From Pontiella desulfatans (lineage in GTDB: Bacteria > Verrucomicrobiota > Kiritimatiellia > Kiritimatiellales > Pontiellaceae): a stretch of 24,207 nt of DNA. The stretch spans positions 1 to 24,207 of the forward strand of contig JARFRL010000481.1 of assembly GCA_029287275.1 (NCBI GenBank), given 5' to 3'. Below, in pieces: positions 6,708-14,713 of the stretch. Both the position numbers and the translations under genes were made by a program. Below the pieces are notes generated by a model, which was not told the DNA's origin, did no database searches, and was given only the letters and a program-made list of their open reading frames with translations. Positions within the stretch are counted from its first letter, which is position 1; each line of letters starts with the position of its first letter.

Positions 6708-8276
6708 ATGCAAGCACGCGTCCAAGCCACGTTGTTGATTCTGACGTTGATCTGCGTCCGAGCGGCCGCGATGGTTGAAATCGGTTACGAGAACGACAAT
6801 CGGTCCCTCACGGTCACGGGCGCGGCCACGACCTTCTCCACCAACGGGGTGAGGCTCGGTTACAAAGGGAACCACAACCGGTTGAATATTCTGAATGGCG
6901 CGTCGATGTCCTCGGCCGAATCGTACATCGGCTGGACGAGTTACGAGTTCTATTATGGCGATGGAATCCCCGCGGACGACAACGTGGTCAACGTCGCGGG
7001 CGTCGGTTCGCGCTGGGACGCGGGCAGGTTGCGCGTGGGCTTCGGGCCCAGCTCCGTGAACAACCAGCTTCGCGTCGCGGGGGGCGGAGAGGTGGAGGCC
7101 GAGTCCTGTTTGATCGGCGTCTACGCGGGAAACGCGAATCAGGTGCTCGTCAGCGATCCGGGATCCCGATTAACCGTCACTGAGTCGGGCGATTTCAACG
7201 GGTTCACCATAGGTTACCGCGGAGGAGGGCACGCTCTGATTGTCTCCAACGGCGCTTCACTCGCCAGCGCCGACGCGATCATCGGCTATGGTCACTTCAT
7301 TTACCCGTGCGAAGGCAACCGCGCGCTCATCTCGGGCGCGGGAACCACGTGGAACTCGGGCGCGATTCAGGTGGGAACGGGGCCGTACGCGCTCAACAAC
7401 GCGCTCGTGATTCGCGACGGCGCGGTCGTTCATTCAACTTCGGCTAGAATCGAAACCGTGGCGTCGGAACCTCGCTCGATAGGGAATCACGTCGCGGTCG
7501 AAGGGGTCGGATCGAAATGGAACCTCGCTCAAGGGCTCGTGATGAAAAGTTATGATCCGCTGACGCCCAGCGAATTGGCGATCGCGGACGGAGGAGAAGT
7601 CGAAGCCTCCTGGATCGCGATTTTTGACGACGCCGAGCCCGCGAGCCAAATCCATTTATACCATGGTGGAACATTGACCATTCGGTCCGACTTCGACGCG
7701 TCCATGCCGGGATTCAGTTTCAATGACGGTGGAACGCTGCGCGTCGGCGGACAACTCAGCGGGCTTTCCGCGTTGGATGCCGGTCGGCGTCTGGAGGCTT
7801 CGGATTTGCTGGGATCTCTGACGCTGGAGGGCACCTTCGCTCCGGGCAACAGCCCCGCGGAATCCACGTTGTCTGGCGATCTAACCGTCGCGGCGATCGG
7901 GACGCTGGAAATGGAGTTGGGCGGTTACGCGTTGGGCGCGGAGTACGATCATCTAACCGTCACGGGAACCGCGACGCTGGATGGAACCTTGAGCGTGCTG
8001 TTCATGGATGGATTTTCCGTCACCAACGGCGCGCGGTTCGATTTGTTCGACTGGGAAGGGGGTGCGAGCGGGCGGTTCTCCAGCATCGTCGCGCCCACGC
8101 TTTCCAGCGGGTTGTCTTGGGATTCCTCGGAGCTGTACTCCACCGGGCACTTGAGCGTGATCCCGGAACCTGGCACGGCTGGTTTGCTGTTGGTCGCGGG
8201 AGCGGGGCTCTACCTCAGCCGTTCGCGCCGCGCGCGATCTGGAACATGCAGACGCTCCCGGCGATGGCGGCGTTGA
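6708..8276 (+). CDS. Secreted PEP-CTERM protein with beta-strand repeats
   Basis: The ATG at 6708 is chosen because GGGGGGAG precedes it and a signal peptide starts there (hydrophobic core about 6-18, likely cleavage near AAA at 19-21). The frame is open further upstream, but not convincingly. Residues 25-300 are a series of degenerate repeats of the form V.G.GS.W..G.L.VG.G...NN.L.V..GG.V, as in self-associating beta-helix surface proteins of PVC bacteria. Residues 365-485 resemble the common linker with APGNSP, a TVTGTATLDGTL strand pair and FDLFDW. The C-terminus is a PEP-CTERM signal: PEP at 486-488, a hydrophobic segment 489-503 and RSRR at 505-508. An exosortase would cleave it and deliver it to the envelope or matrix; none is encoded here. 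An unusual 14-residue Arg-rich tail follows, encoded inside the opposing gene. The ligand or role is unknown. Confidence 0.88.
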   Translation: MQARVQATLLILTLICVRAAAMVEIGYENDNRSLTVTGAATTFSTNGVRLGYKGNHNRLNILNGASMSSAESYIGWTSYEFYYGDGIPADDNVVNVAGVGSRWDAGRLRVGFGPSSVNNQLRVAGGGEVEAESCLIGVYAGNANQVLVSDPGSRLTVTESGDFNGFTIGYRGGGHALIVSNGASLASADAIIGYGHFIYPCEGNRALISGAGTTWNSGAIQVGTGPYALNNALVIRDGAVVHSTSARIETVASEPRSIGNHVAVEGVGSKWNLAQGLVMKSYDPLTPSELAIADGGEVEASWIAIFDDAEPASQIHLYHGGTLTIRSDFDASMPGFSFNDGGTLRVGGQLSGLSALDAGRRLEASDLLGSLTLEGTFAPGNSPAESTLSGDLTVAAIGTLEMELGGYALGAEYDHLTVTGTATLDGTLSVLFMDGFSVTNGARFDLFDWEGGASGRFSSIVAPTLSSGLSWDSSELYSTGHLSVIPEPGTAGLLLVAGAGLYLSRSRRARSGTCRRSRRWRR

Positions 8277-8988
8277 GCGATTCGCATTCGGGCGCGAGGG
8301 GGATGGTGATCTTTTTCGAAGCTTTGGCGAACAACTCTTCGGAAACCCCATGGGCCTCGGAGCCGATCACCAGAACGGTTTTATCGCCGAACGCGGTCTC
8401 GTAGAGATTCTCTCCGCCGAGTCCCGTGGTGACGCAGAGCTCGAATCCGGCCGCGAGAAGTTGGTCCAGCTCGGCCCGCGCGATTTCACGCGTGTTCGCG
8501 AACGCGAAGGCGCCCATGGTGGAGCGAACCACTTTCGGGTTCGTGGGTTCCACGCAATCGCCATACAACAACACGCCGTCGAACCCCGCGCCGACCGCGG
8601 AGCGAATCAGCGTGCCGAGGTTTCCTGGGTCGCGCAGATTGTCGAGCAGAAGAAACCGGCCGCGCGCGGGAATTTCGAACGCGACGGGTTTTGATCTGAC
8701 GATCGCGAGGATGCCCTGCGCGTTGCGCGTGTCGGAGATCTTGTCGAACAGGTGAGCGGGCAACCGCGTGGTTTCGATCGTTTCGGGCGTTGGAGCCTGA
8801 TTCCAGTCGGACGAGATCACGAGTTGTTCAATCTCGAAAAACGGACTTTCGTGATCGAGCAGCGTTTTAACGCCGCGCCAACCTTCGAGCGCGAACACGC
8901 CGGATTCAGCCCGCGCCTTCTTGGATGTGACCAGCGCTTTCAGGCGCTTTATGAAGGGATTCGCGGCGGATGTGATTTCTTTAGTCAT
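8215..8988 (-). CDS. SpoU/TrmH-family RNA 2'-O-methyltransferase
   Basis: The 257-residue protein has an N-terminal substrate-binding region (1-105; SAANPFIKRLKAL, FALEGWRGV) of the L30e-like type, and a C-terminal knotted SPOUT domain. The three family motifs are present: motif 1 LDNLRDPGNLGTLIRSA (115-131) with Asn117 and Arg129, motif 2 VIGSEAHGVSEEL (207-219) and motif 3 IPLAPECESLNAAIAGSV (229-246). It should use S-adenosylmethionine to methylate a ribose in rRNA or tRNA. The layout resembles RlmB/TsnR-like enzymes, but the exact nucleotide cannot be read from sequence. No strong ribosome binding site is seen. Its last 62 bases overlap the convergent PEP-CTERM gene. Confidence 0.93.
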   Translation of the reverse strand: MTKEITSAANPFIKRLKALVTSKKARAESGVFALEGWRGVKTLLDHESPFFEIEQLVISSDWNQAPTPETIETTRLPAHLFDKISDTRNAQGILAIVRSKPVAFEIPARGRFLLLDNLRDPGNLGTLIRSAVGAGFDGVLLYGDCVEPTNPKVVRSTMGAFAFANTREIARAELDQLLAAGFELCVTTGLGGENLYETAFGDKTVLVIGSEAHGVSEELFAKASKKITIPLAPECESLNAAIAGSVCMFQIARGANG

Positions 8989-8994
8989 GGCGGC

Positions 8995-9023
8995 TTGGAA
9001 ATTAACGGACGGGCGATTAGCAT
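8995..9023 (+). promoter_or_regulatory. Possible murB promoter in divergent gap
   Basis: TTGGAA (8995-9000) and TAGCAT (9018-9023) with a 17-base spacer lie in the 59-base gap between the divergent methyltransferase gene and murB. Each hexamer matches consensus at four of six positions. Transcription would start near 9030. Confidence 0.37.
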
Positions 9024-9047
9024 GGCGAGAATTTAGCGAAAGATTTC

Positions 9048-9983
9048 ATGATTGATGCCTCCATTCAGAGCCGACTGCCCGCCACCGCGACCGTGGTGAA
9101 AAACGCCGCGTTGAAAAACTACACGACCTTCCAGCTGGGAGGCGACTGCCCCGCGCTCATCGAATGCCCCGACGCGGAGACGCTTTCCGCGGCCGCGAAA
9201 ATTTTGGCGGAATCGAAGATCGCCTTCATCGTGATCGGACAAGGCTCCAACCTATTGGTTTCCGACGCGGGCCTCGACGCCGTCGTGCTGCGGTATTGTT
9301 CCGAGGAATCGCCCTCCATCGAGTTCGAAGGCGACCGCGTTCGGGTTTCCGGCGACACGTTGCTCGACGATCTGGCTCGCTTGACCACTGAGCGCGGCGT
9401 GGGCGATGTTTCCTACTGCAGCGGCATTCCCGGCACCGTCGGCGGCGCGATCGCCGGCAACGCGGGCGCGTTTGGAAAACAGATTGGCGACGTGGTGGAA
9501 TCCGTTCGCCTGCTGGAGCTCAACGGGGTCGTTCGCGACGTCGCGGCCGCGGAGCTGGATTTCGAGTACCGCTCCTCCGTTTTGAAACGCAGCGGGGCGA
9601 TCGTCCTCGATGCGTTGCTAAAGCTAAGGCCCGCCGACCGAGCTATCATGGAACTGGAACGCGAGCGCATCCTGGAGTTGCGCCGCGCCAAGCATCCCGA
9701 CTGGAAAACGAATCCATGCGCCGGCAGCGTGTTCCGCAACGTCGAGCCGACGTCCGCCGCGGATCGGCGCCAAGCCGCGGGCTGGTTTCTGGAAGAGGCC
9801 GGCGCGAAGGATTTCCGCGTGGGCGGCGCCCGCTTGTTCGGGAAACACGCGAACATCATCATCGCGGAGCCCGAAGCGACGGCGCGGGACGTCTTTCAAC
9901 TGACGGAGAAAATGATCGCGGCGGTGAAAGAGAAATTCGGCTTCGAGCTGGTTAGGGAGATCAAGACGCTGGGAGGCTTCTGA
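9048..9983 (+). CDS. murB: UDP-N-acetylenolpyruvoylglucosamine reductase MurB
   Basis: MurB uses NADPH and FAD to reduce the enolpyruvyl group, giving UDP-N-acetylmuramate for peptidoglycan. The 311 residues have the FAD-binding fold with IGQGSNLLVSDAG (63-75) and GIPGTVGGAIAGNAGAFG (126-143). The catalytic residues are recognisable: Arg175 in EYRSS, the proton donor Ser227 in NPCAGSVFRN, and Glu304 near the end in REIKTLGGF. The length and the GSVF context fit the type II (shorter) class. Unusually, it is separated from other mur/fts genes. Its TGA overlaps the ATG of the next gene by one base (TGATG), so the two are translated together. Confidence 0.96.
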   Translation: MIDASIQSRLPATATVVKNAALKNYTTFQLGGDCPALIECPDAETLSAAAKILAESKIAFIVIGQGSNLLVSDAGLDAVVLRYCSEESPSIEFEGDRVRVSGDTLLDDLARLTTERGVGDVSYCSGIPGTVGGAIAGNAGAFGKQIGDVVESVRLLELNGVVRDVAAAELDFEYRSSVLKRSGAIVLDALLKLRPADRAIMELERERILELRRAKHPDWKTNPCAGSVFRNVEPTSAADRRQAAGWFLEEAGAKDFRVGGARLFGKHANIIIAEPEATARDVFQLTEKMIAAVKEKFGFELVREIKTLGGF

Positions 9984-10933
9984 TGGAAAAAATAAGGATT
10001 GGCGTCAGCGCCTGTTTGATGGGCGAAAAAGTGCGCTACGACGGACAGCATAAACACGACAGCTACATCACGGGAACGTTGGGGCAATGGTTCGAGTTCG
10101 TGCCGGTCTGCCCCGAGTTCGAGCTTGGGCTCGGCGTGCCGCGCGAGACCATGCGGCTGGAAGGCGATCCGGAACATCCGCGGCTCATGACCGGCAAAAC
10201 CCGCCGCGATTTGACCGAGCCGATGCTCGCGTGGTGCGACAAGCGCGTGACGGAGCTGGAAAAAGAAAATCTGTGCGGATTCATTTTCAAGAGCAAATCA
10301 CCGAGCAGCGGCATGGAACGGGTGAAGGTGTATTCCGAGAAAGGCATGCCGTCGAACAATGGCCGCGGCCTTTTCGCCAACGCGTTCATGAATCGCTTCC
10401 CGTTGCTACCCGTCGAGGAAGAGGGGCGGCTCAACGATCCGTCGCTACGCGAGAACTTCATCGAACGAGTTTTCACGTTGAAGCGGTGGCGCGAGATGCT
10501 GACCGAAAACAACACCCGCGGCGGATTGGTCAAATTTCACGAACGGCACAAGTATCTGTTGATGTCGCACAGCATCCCGATTTACCGCGAGCTGGGGCGG
10601 ATCGTGGCGGATATGAAGGAGCGGGAACTCGCTGCGGTTCAGGAAGAGTATCACGACAAGATGATGGCGGCGCTGCGCCTGCGCGCGACCGTCAGAAAGC
10701 ACGTCAACGTGTTGGATCACATGTCGGGTTATTTTAAACGACAACTGGAGCCCGACGAAAAGGCGGAGTTGCGGGAAACCATCGCCAGCTATAAAATCGG
10801 GCATTTTCCCCTGATCGTTCCGATCACGCTGATCAACCACTACGTCCGCAAGTATCAGGAAGCGTATCTCGCCCAGCAGTATTACCTGAAGCCGCATCCA
10901 ACCGAGTTGCGTTTGCGAAACCACGTCTTTTAA
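9983..10933 (+). CDS. DUF523-YbgA (DUF1722) fusion protein, TudS-like N-domain
   Basis: Residues 1-160 are a DUF523 domain: VSACLMGEKVRYDG (8-21), VCPEFELGLGVPRE (42-55), IFKSKSPSSGMERVKVY (101-117). Residues about 175-310 are the YbgA/DUF1722 domain (RGGLVKFHERHKYLLMSH, then RKHVNVLDHMSGYFK). DUF523 includes the thiouracil desulfidase TudS, which binds a [4Fe-4S] cluster through three Cys. Cys11 and Cys43 are present here. The position I expect to be Cys in the SPSCG motif is Ser109, so cluster binding is doubtful unless Cys98 or Cys85 substitutes. A role in sulfur removal from modified bases is inference only. The gene is coupled to murB by a one-base overlap, with no obvious biochemical link. 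Confidence 0.88.
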   Translation: MEKIRIGVSACLMGEKVRYDGQHKHDSYITGTLGQWFEFVPVCPEFELGLGVPRETMRLEGDPEHPRLMTGKTRRDLTEPMLAWCDKRVTELEKENLCGFIFKSKSPSSGMERVKVYSEKGMPSNNGRGLFANAFMNRFPLLPVEEEGRLNDPSLRENFIERVFTLKRWREMLTENNTRGGLVKFHERHKYLLMSHSIPIYRELGRIVADMKERELAAVQEEYHDKMMAALRLRATVRKHVNVLDHMSGYFKRQLEPDEKAELRETIASYKIGHFPLIVPITLINHYVRKYQEAYLAQQYYLKPHPTELRLRNHVF

Positions 10934-11052
10934 GGCGCGAGGCCACGAGATCGAATTGCTAGCGCGGGGGCATCATGCGTGGCAGGGTCGTCCCCAACAG
11001 AGTCGCCCGGCCGCGAGGGCTGGATCGCCTTCGCTGAAGTTGAATAGCGCGC

Positions 11053-11081
11053 TTGCTTGCGCCGCGCTTCCAAGGTACTAA
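11053..11081 (+). promoter_or_regulatory. Likely promoter of the transglutaminase-like gene
   Basis: TTGCTT (11053-11058) and TACTAA (11076-11081) are spaced by 17 bases in the 158-base gap after the DUF523 gene. The start would fall near 11088, only about four bases before the ATG at 11092, so the message may be nearly leaderless. The rest of the gap (10934-11050) is GC-rich with no gene or clear terminator that I can see. Confidence 0.42.
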
Positions 11082-11091
11082 TTCCGTGTAA

Positions 11092-12192
11092 ATGACGGAC
11101 GAAACACAAGGTTCACAAAAAAACGCCGCGAAACCGGCGAAGCGTTGGAAATCCGGTGAGGCGCGGTCGTTGAACGGCGACGAACGGATTTCCTTCACGG
11201 TTGCCTCCGTCTACCTCTTTCTCTTTTTTCTGAGCTGTTTCCTTTTTGGGGATTGGCTTCCGCTTCAAATTCTCGGAGGAACGGCGGTGACGCTGGGCGC
11301 CATGCTACTCACCGCCGCGGTGCTGAACCCCGGGAAACTTCCACGAAAACATTCGCGCTACACCCGCACGTGGTATTTGATTTCGTTCCTCTTTTCCTTG
11401 CTCGCTTTGCTCGCGCTCAGGAACGTGGCGCATTCGTTGACCAATCATATCGCCGCCATTTCCATCATTTACGGAACGCTGATTCTACTGCTCATCATTT
11501 TTCGCAAAGCCATGATGCAAGTCGTTATGATTTTCATGGCGATCGTGTTCATCAGCGTGATCGCCGCGAACTGGCCCGCCGCGGTGGCCGGCGAGCTGAC
11601 GTTTATGGACGCCTTGCGGGAAAGCGGGCGAATGGTGTTCAGGGTGCGGCCCATCAAAGACGTCGCGGACACGCTGATCGCCGGGAACTACATGAACTAC
11701 CTCAACAAGGTGGACTACCGCGACGAGGAGCTCAACGTGATCGCGACGCGCGCGGCGCGGCTTTCGGACGACGACGCATTGCGGAAAACGCTGGCGATCC
11801 TCGATTTCGTGAGCAATGAGATTCATTACGTCTCCGATCCGAACGACGGCGTTGAGCACGCGAAGAAACCGATGAACACGATTCGGTCCGGCGGGGGCGA
11901 TTGCGAGGACCAGACCGTGTTGCTTTGCTCCCTGCTGGAGTCGGTCGGGGTGAAAACCTACATGGCGTTCACCCGAGATCACGTTTTCGCCTACGTCGCG
12001 TTCGATCGGAGTTATCCAGAGTTGGAAAACACTCCCCGCGTGCGGATCGACGGCCGAGTGGCTTACATGCTCGACGCCGCGGACCCGAACGCGCGCGTCG
12101 GCTTCGGCGCCGCGCGTCCGGAACGCACCGAGCGCGTGTTCGACACGCGGCTCAAGCAATTGGTCCCGTTCGAGATTCCACCCGAAGGTTAG
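11092..12192 (+). CDS. Membrane-anchored transglutaminase-like protein
   Basis: The 366-residue protein has a polar N-terminus and then about five hydrophobic segments (roughly 35-53, 57-78, 93-111, 117-137, 141-160). A soluble C-terminal domain, about 185-366, follows. That domain has a transglutaminase/cysteine-protease core: Cys271 in GGGDCEDQTVL, His297 in RDHVFAYVAF and a likely Asp328 in YMLDAADP. Five segments with a cytoplasmic basic N-terminus would put the catalytic domain outside the cytoplasm. Such proteins may cleave or cross-link peptides; the substrate is unknown. No Shine-Dalgarno is visible at proper spacing, and no other Met precedes the first membrane segment. A zinc-ribbon gene follows 67 bases later. 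Confidence 0.85.
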   Translation: MTDETQGSQKNAAKPAKRWKSGEARSLNGDERISFTVASVYLFLFFLSCFLFGDWLPLQILGGTAVTLGAMLLTAAVLNPGKLPRKHSRYTRTWYLISFLFSLLALLALRNVAHSLTNHIAAISIIYGTLILLLIIFRKAMMQVVMIFMAIVFISVIAANWPAAVAGELTFMDALRESGRMVFRVRPIKDVADTLIAGNYMNYLNKVDYRDEELNVIATRAARLSDDDALRKTLAILDFVSNEIHYVSDPNDGVEHAKKPMNTIRSGGGDCEDQTVLLCSLLESVGVKTYMAFTRDHVFAYVAFDRSYPELENTPRVRIDGRVAYMLDAADPNARVGFGAARPERTERVFDTRLKQLVPFEIPPEG

Positions 12193-12259
12193 CGCCCGCC
12201 GCGCTTCCAAATCAGGATCGAGCGTGGTAAAAGGATTCAATCATTGGAAGGAATCAATC

Positions 12260-12511
12260 ATGCCCATTCGAGAATACGCCGCCGTCGATCCGAAAAAGTC
12301 CTGCCGCCACTGCAAGGAGGGATTCGAGGACGTCGAGAGTCTGGACGCGCCCGCCAAGGAAACCTGCCCGCGATGCGGCGAGAAAATCGCGCGGCAGCTG
12401 TCCGCTCCGAGCGTGGGCGGATCTCAAAGCGGACTGCACGACCGCGCCAAAAGCGCGGGGTTCACCACGTATGAAAAACTAGGCAAGGGCGAATACGAGA
12501 AAAAGTATTAA
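12260..12511 (+). CDS. FmdB-type zinc-ribbon protein
   Basis: This is an 83-residue protein with an N-terminal zinc ribbon (MPIREYAA, Cys15/Cys18 and Cys36/Cys39 as CRHC and CPRC) followed by a Ser/Gly-rich and charged tail. It fits the FmdB putative regulatory family, whose function is poorly defined. GGAAGGA at 12246-12252 picks the ATG at 12260 over an upstream GTG. Its TAA overlaps the recD2 ATG by one base (TAATG), so it is probably translated together with the helicase. That raises the possibility of a nucleic-acid-related role, but this is inference. Confidence 0.85.
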   Translation: MPIREYAAVDPKKSCRHCKEGFEDVESLDAPAKETCPRCGEKIARQLSAPSVGGSQSGLHDRAKSAGFTTYEKLGKGEYEKKY

Positions 12512-14667
12512 TGGACAAACTGGATGGTCAGATCGAGCGGGTCGTTTTCCGTAACGAGGAAAACGGCTTCTGCGTTTTGAGGGTCAAGGTTCGCGGTCGC
12601 AAGGAGCTCGTGACGGTCACGGGAACCGTGCCGACGGTCAACCCCGGCGAATGGCTGGCCGCGGACGGCGAATGGTTGACCGACCCGCGGCATGGCCAAC
12701 AGTTCAAGGCGGCGGGCATGCGCATGTCCAAGCCGGACACGTTGGAGGGCATCGAAAAGTATCTGGCGTCGGACCTCGTTAAGGGCATCGGCAAGGAATA
12801 CGCCAAACGACTGGTCCAGACGTTCGGTCGCGACGTGTTCGACGTGATTGAAAACTCGTCCGGAAAGCTGCTCAAGGTCGAAGGCATCGGCAAGCAGCGC
12901 AAGGACAACATCAAAAACGCGTGGGACGAGCAGAAAAACGTGCGTCGCATCATGTCGTTCCTTTTCAGTCACGGCATCAGCACGACCCGCGCGTTCCGCG
13001 TCCACAAGATCTATGGCGACAAAGCGATCGAGATCGTGCAGCGCGATCCATACTGCCTCGCTCGAGACATCCGCGGCATCGGTTTTCTGATCGCCGACCA
13101 AATCGCGATGAAACTGGGCATCGCCAAAGACTCCGACCTGCGGGCGCGGGCCGGCCTGGAATACATGCTGGGAGAACTCACCGCCAGCGGGCACTGCGCG
13201 TACGGCCGGAACGACCTGCTCTCCCGGACCGCGGAGCTGCTGGACATCGATCTGGTGATCATCGAACGGGCGCTCGATCATTCGGTGGAGGCCAAGCGTC
13301 TGATCCAACGCGCCAACTTTCAGGGGGTTGAGTTGATCTATCTGCCCAAGCTTTACTTCGCGGAGATCGAGCTGGCCAAAAAACTGAAAATGCTGGAACA
13401 AGGGACGCATCCGTGCCCCGAAATCGATTTCGCGAAAGCGTTGAATTGGGTGCAGTCCAAAACCGGTATCGAGCTCGCGAACGCGCAGCGGAACGCGCTC
13501 CAAACCGCGATTCGCTCCAAAGTCATGGTCATCACGGGCGGACCGGGCGTGGGCAAAACCACGTTGGTGAATTCCGTTCTGATGGTGCTCAAAGCGAAAA
13601 AGATGCGGGTTCAACTCTGCGCGCCGACCGGGCGCGCCGCCAAACGCGTGGCCGAGACCACCGGCATGGAAGCGAAAACCATCCACCGCCTGCTAAAATT
13701 CAATCCCGGAACGGGCGGTTTCGTTCACGACGCGAAAAACCCGTTGGAATGCGACGTGCTGATCGTGGACGAGTCGAGCATGATCGACGTGGTGTTGGCG
13801 TCGCAACTCATGGCCGCGGTTCCGCTTCACGCCGCGGTGGTGATCGTGGGCGACGCCGATCAACTTCCCTCCGTCGGCCCTGGCCGCGTGTTGCAGGATA
13901 TTATCCGCTCCAAAACCATACCGGTGAGTCATCTCGACGAGGTGTTCCGCCAAGCCGCGACGAGCCGAATCGTCACCAACGCGCATCGAATCAACCAAGG
14001 AAAAAGTCCGGAGTTTCCAGAGGAAGGAGCGTCGGGCGATTGCTATTTCGTGGAAGCGGACGATCCGGAGAAGGCGTTGGCGCTCGTGGGAAAAATGATC
14101 AAGCACTCGATCCCGAAAAAGTTTCATTTCAACCCGATGACCGACATTCAGATCCTGACGCCGATGCAAAAGGGCGAACTTGGCGCCCGCAACCTGAACG
14201 TCACGATGCAGGCGTTGCTGAATCCCCGCGGCGACGAGGTCGAGCGGTTTGGCGTAACGTTCCGGACCGGCGATAAAGTGATGCAGACGGAAAATGATTA
14301 CGACAAGGATGTTTACAACGGAGACATCGGCCGCGTCCTTTCGATCGACAACGAAGCCTCGGAGTTGGTCGTGGATTTCGACGGACGCGAGGTCGTGTAT
14401 GATTTCCGCGAGCTGGATGAGCTCGTGTTGTCTTACGCCATCACGATTCACAAAAGCCAGGGCAGCGAATATCCCTGCGTGCTGATCCCCATGCACACGC
14501 AGCATTTCGTGCTGCTGCAACGCAGTCTGATCTACACGGCCATCACTCGCGCCAAGAAACTGGTCATCATTCTTGGAACGAAGAAAGCGTTGAACCTGGC
14601 CGTCTCGCGGGCGGAGTCCCGCGACCGCGTCACGACGCTCGCCGAGCGCTTGAAAGAACAGGGCTGA
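12511..14667 (+). CDS. recD2: RecD2-type 5'-3' DNA helicase
   Basis: The 718-residue length and long N-terminal region mark RecD2, the form found without RecBC. Residues 1-75 form an OB-like domain. Residues 78-215 carry helix-hairpin-helix repeats (LVKGIGKEYAKRLVQTFG, LLKVEGIGKQRKDNI, DIRGIGFLIADQIA). The SF1B motor follows: Walker A GGPGVGKT (343-350), motif Ia APTGRAAKRV (371-380), Walker B VDESSM (419-424), motif III GDADQLPSVG (447-456), the SH3-prong region and GDKVMQTEND (587-596). It ends with motif V TIHKSQGSEYP (645-655) and motif VI YTAITRAKK (675-683). It unwinds DNA from a 5' single-stranded tail and acts in repair and replication-stress tolerance. The stop codon lies inside a terminator hairpin. 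Confidence 0.96.
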   Translation: MDKLDGQIERVVFRNEENGFCVLRVKVRGRKELVTVTGTVPTVNPGEWLAADGEWLTDPRHGQQFKAAGMRMSKPDTLEGIEKYLASDLVKGIGKEYAKRLVQTFGRDVFDVIENSSGKLLKVEGIGKQRKDNIKNAWDEQKNVRRIMSFLFSHGISTTRAFRVHKIYGDKAIEIVQRDPYCLARDIRGIGFLIADQIAMKLGIAKDSDLRARAGLEYMLGELTASGHCAYGRNDLLSRTAELLDIDLVIIERALDHSVEAKRLIQRANFQGVELIYLPKLYFAEIELAKKLKMLEQGTHPCPEIDFAKALNWVQSKTGIELANAQRNALQTAIRSKVMVITGGPGVGKTTLVNSVLMVLKAKKMRVQLCAPTGRAAKRVAETTGMEAKTIHRLLKFNPGTGGFVHDAKNPLECDVLIVDESSMIDVVLASQLMAAVPLHAAVVIVGDADQLPSVGPGRVLQDIIRSKTIPVSHLDEVFRQAATSRIVTNAHRINQGKSPEFPEEGASGDCYFVEADDPEKALALVGKMIKHSIPKKFHFNPMTDIQILTPMQKGELGARNLNVTMQALLNPRGDEVERFGVTFRTGDKVMQTENDYDKDVYNGDIGRVLSIDNEASELVVDFDGREVVYDFRELDELVLSYAITIHKSQGSEYPCVLIPMHTQHFVLLQRSLIYTAITRAKKLVIILGTKKALNLAVSRAESRDRVTTLAERLKEQG

Positions 14668-14683
14668 AAACTCAGCCCTGTTC
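14656..14683. terminator. Bidirectional hairpin between recD2 and glgP
   Basis: A perfect 12-bp inverted repeat (14656-14667 with 14672-14683) encloses a four-base loop. The left arm contains the last codons and stop of recD2. On the plus strand no T-run follows; on the minus strand TTTC follows, so it acts best as the glgP terminator. Both convergent transcripts meet here. Confidence 0.72.
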
Positions 14684-14713
14684 TGCGCGGCGATTAGTCA
14701 CTCCGATTCTTGA

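Noticed and set aside
12230..12262. Near-duplicate ATTCAATCAT / AATCAATCAT upstream of the FmdB-type gene
   Set aside because: Short, AT-biased and overlapping the ribosome binding site; not distinguishable from chance.
12508..13686. Long minus-strand open frame opposite recD2
   Set aside because: Covers the well-conserved RecD2 N-terminal and Walker regions in antisense; composition artefact.
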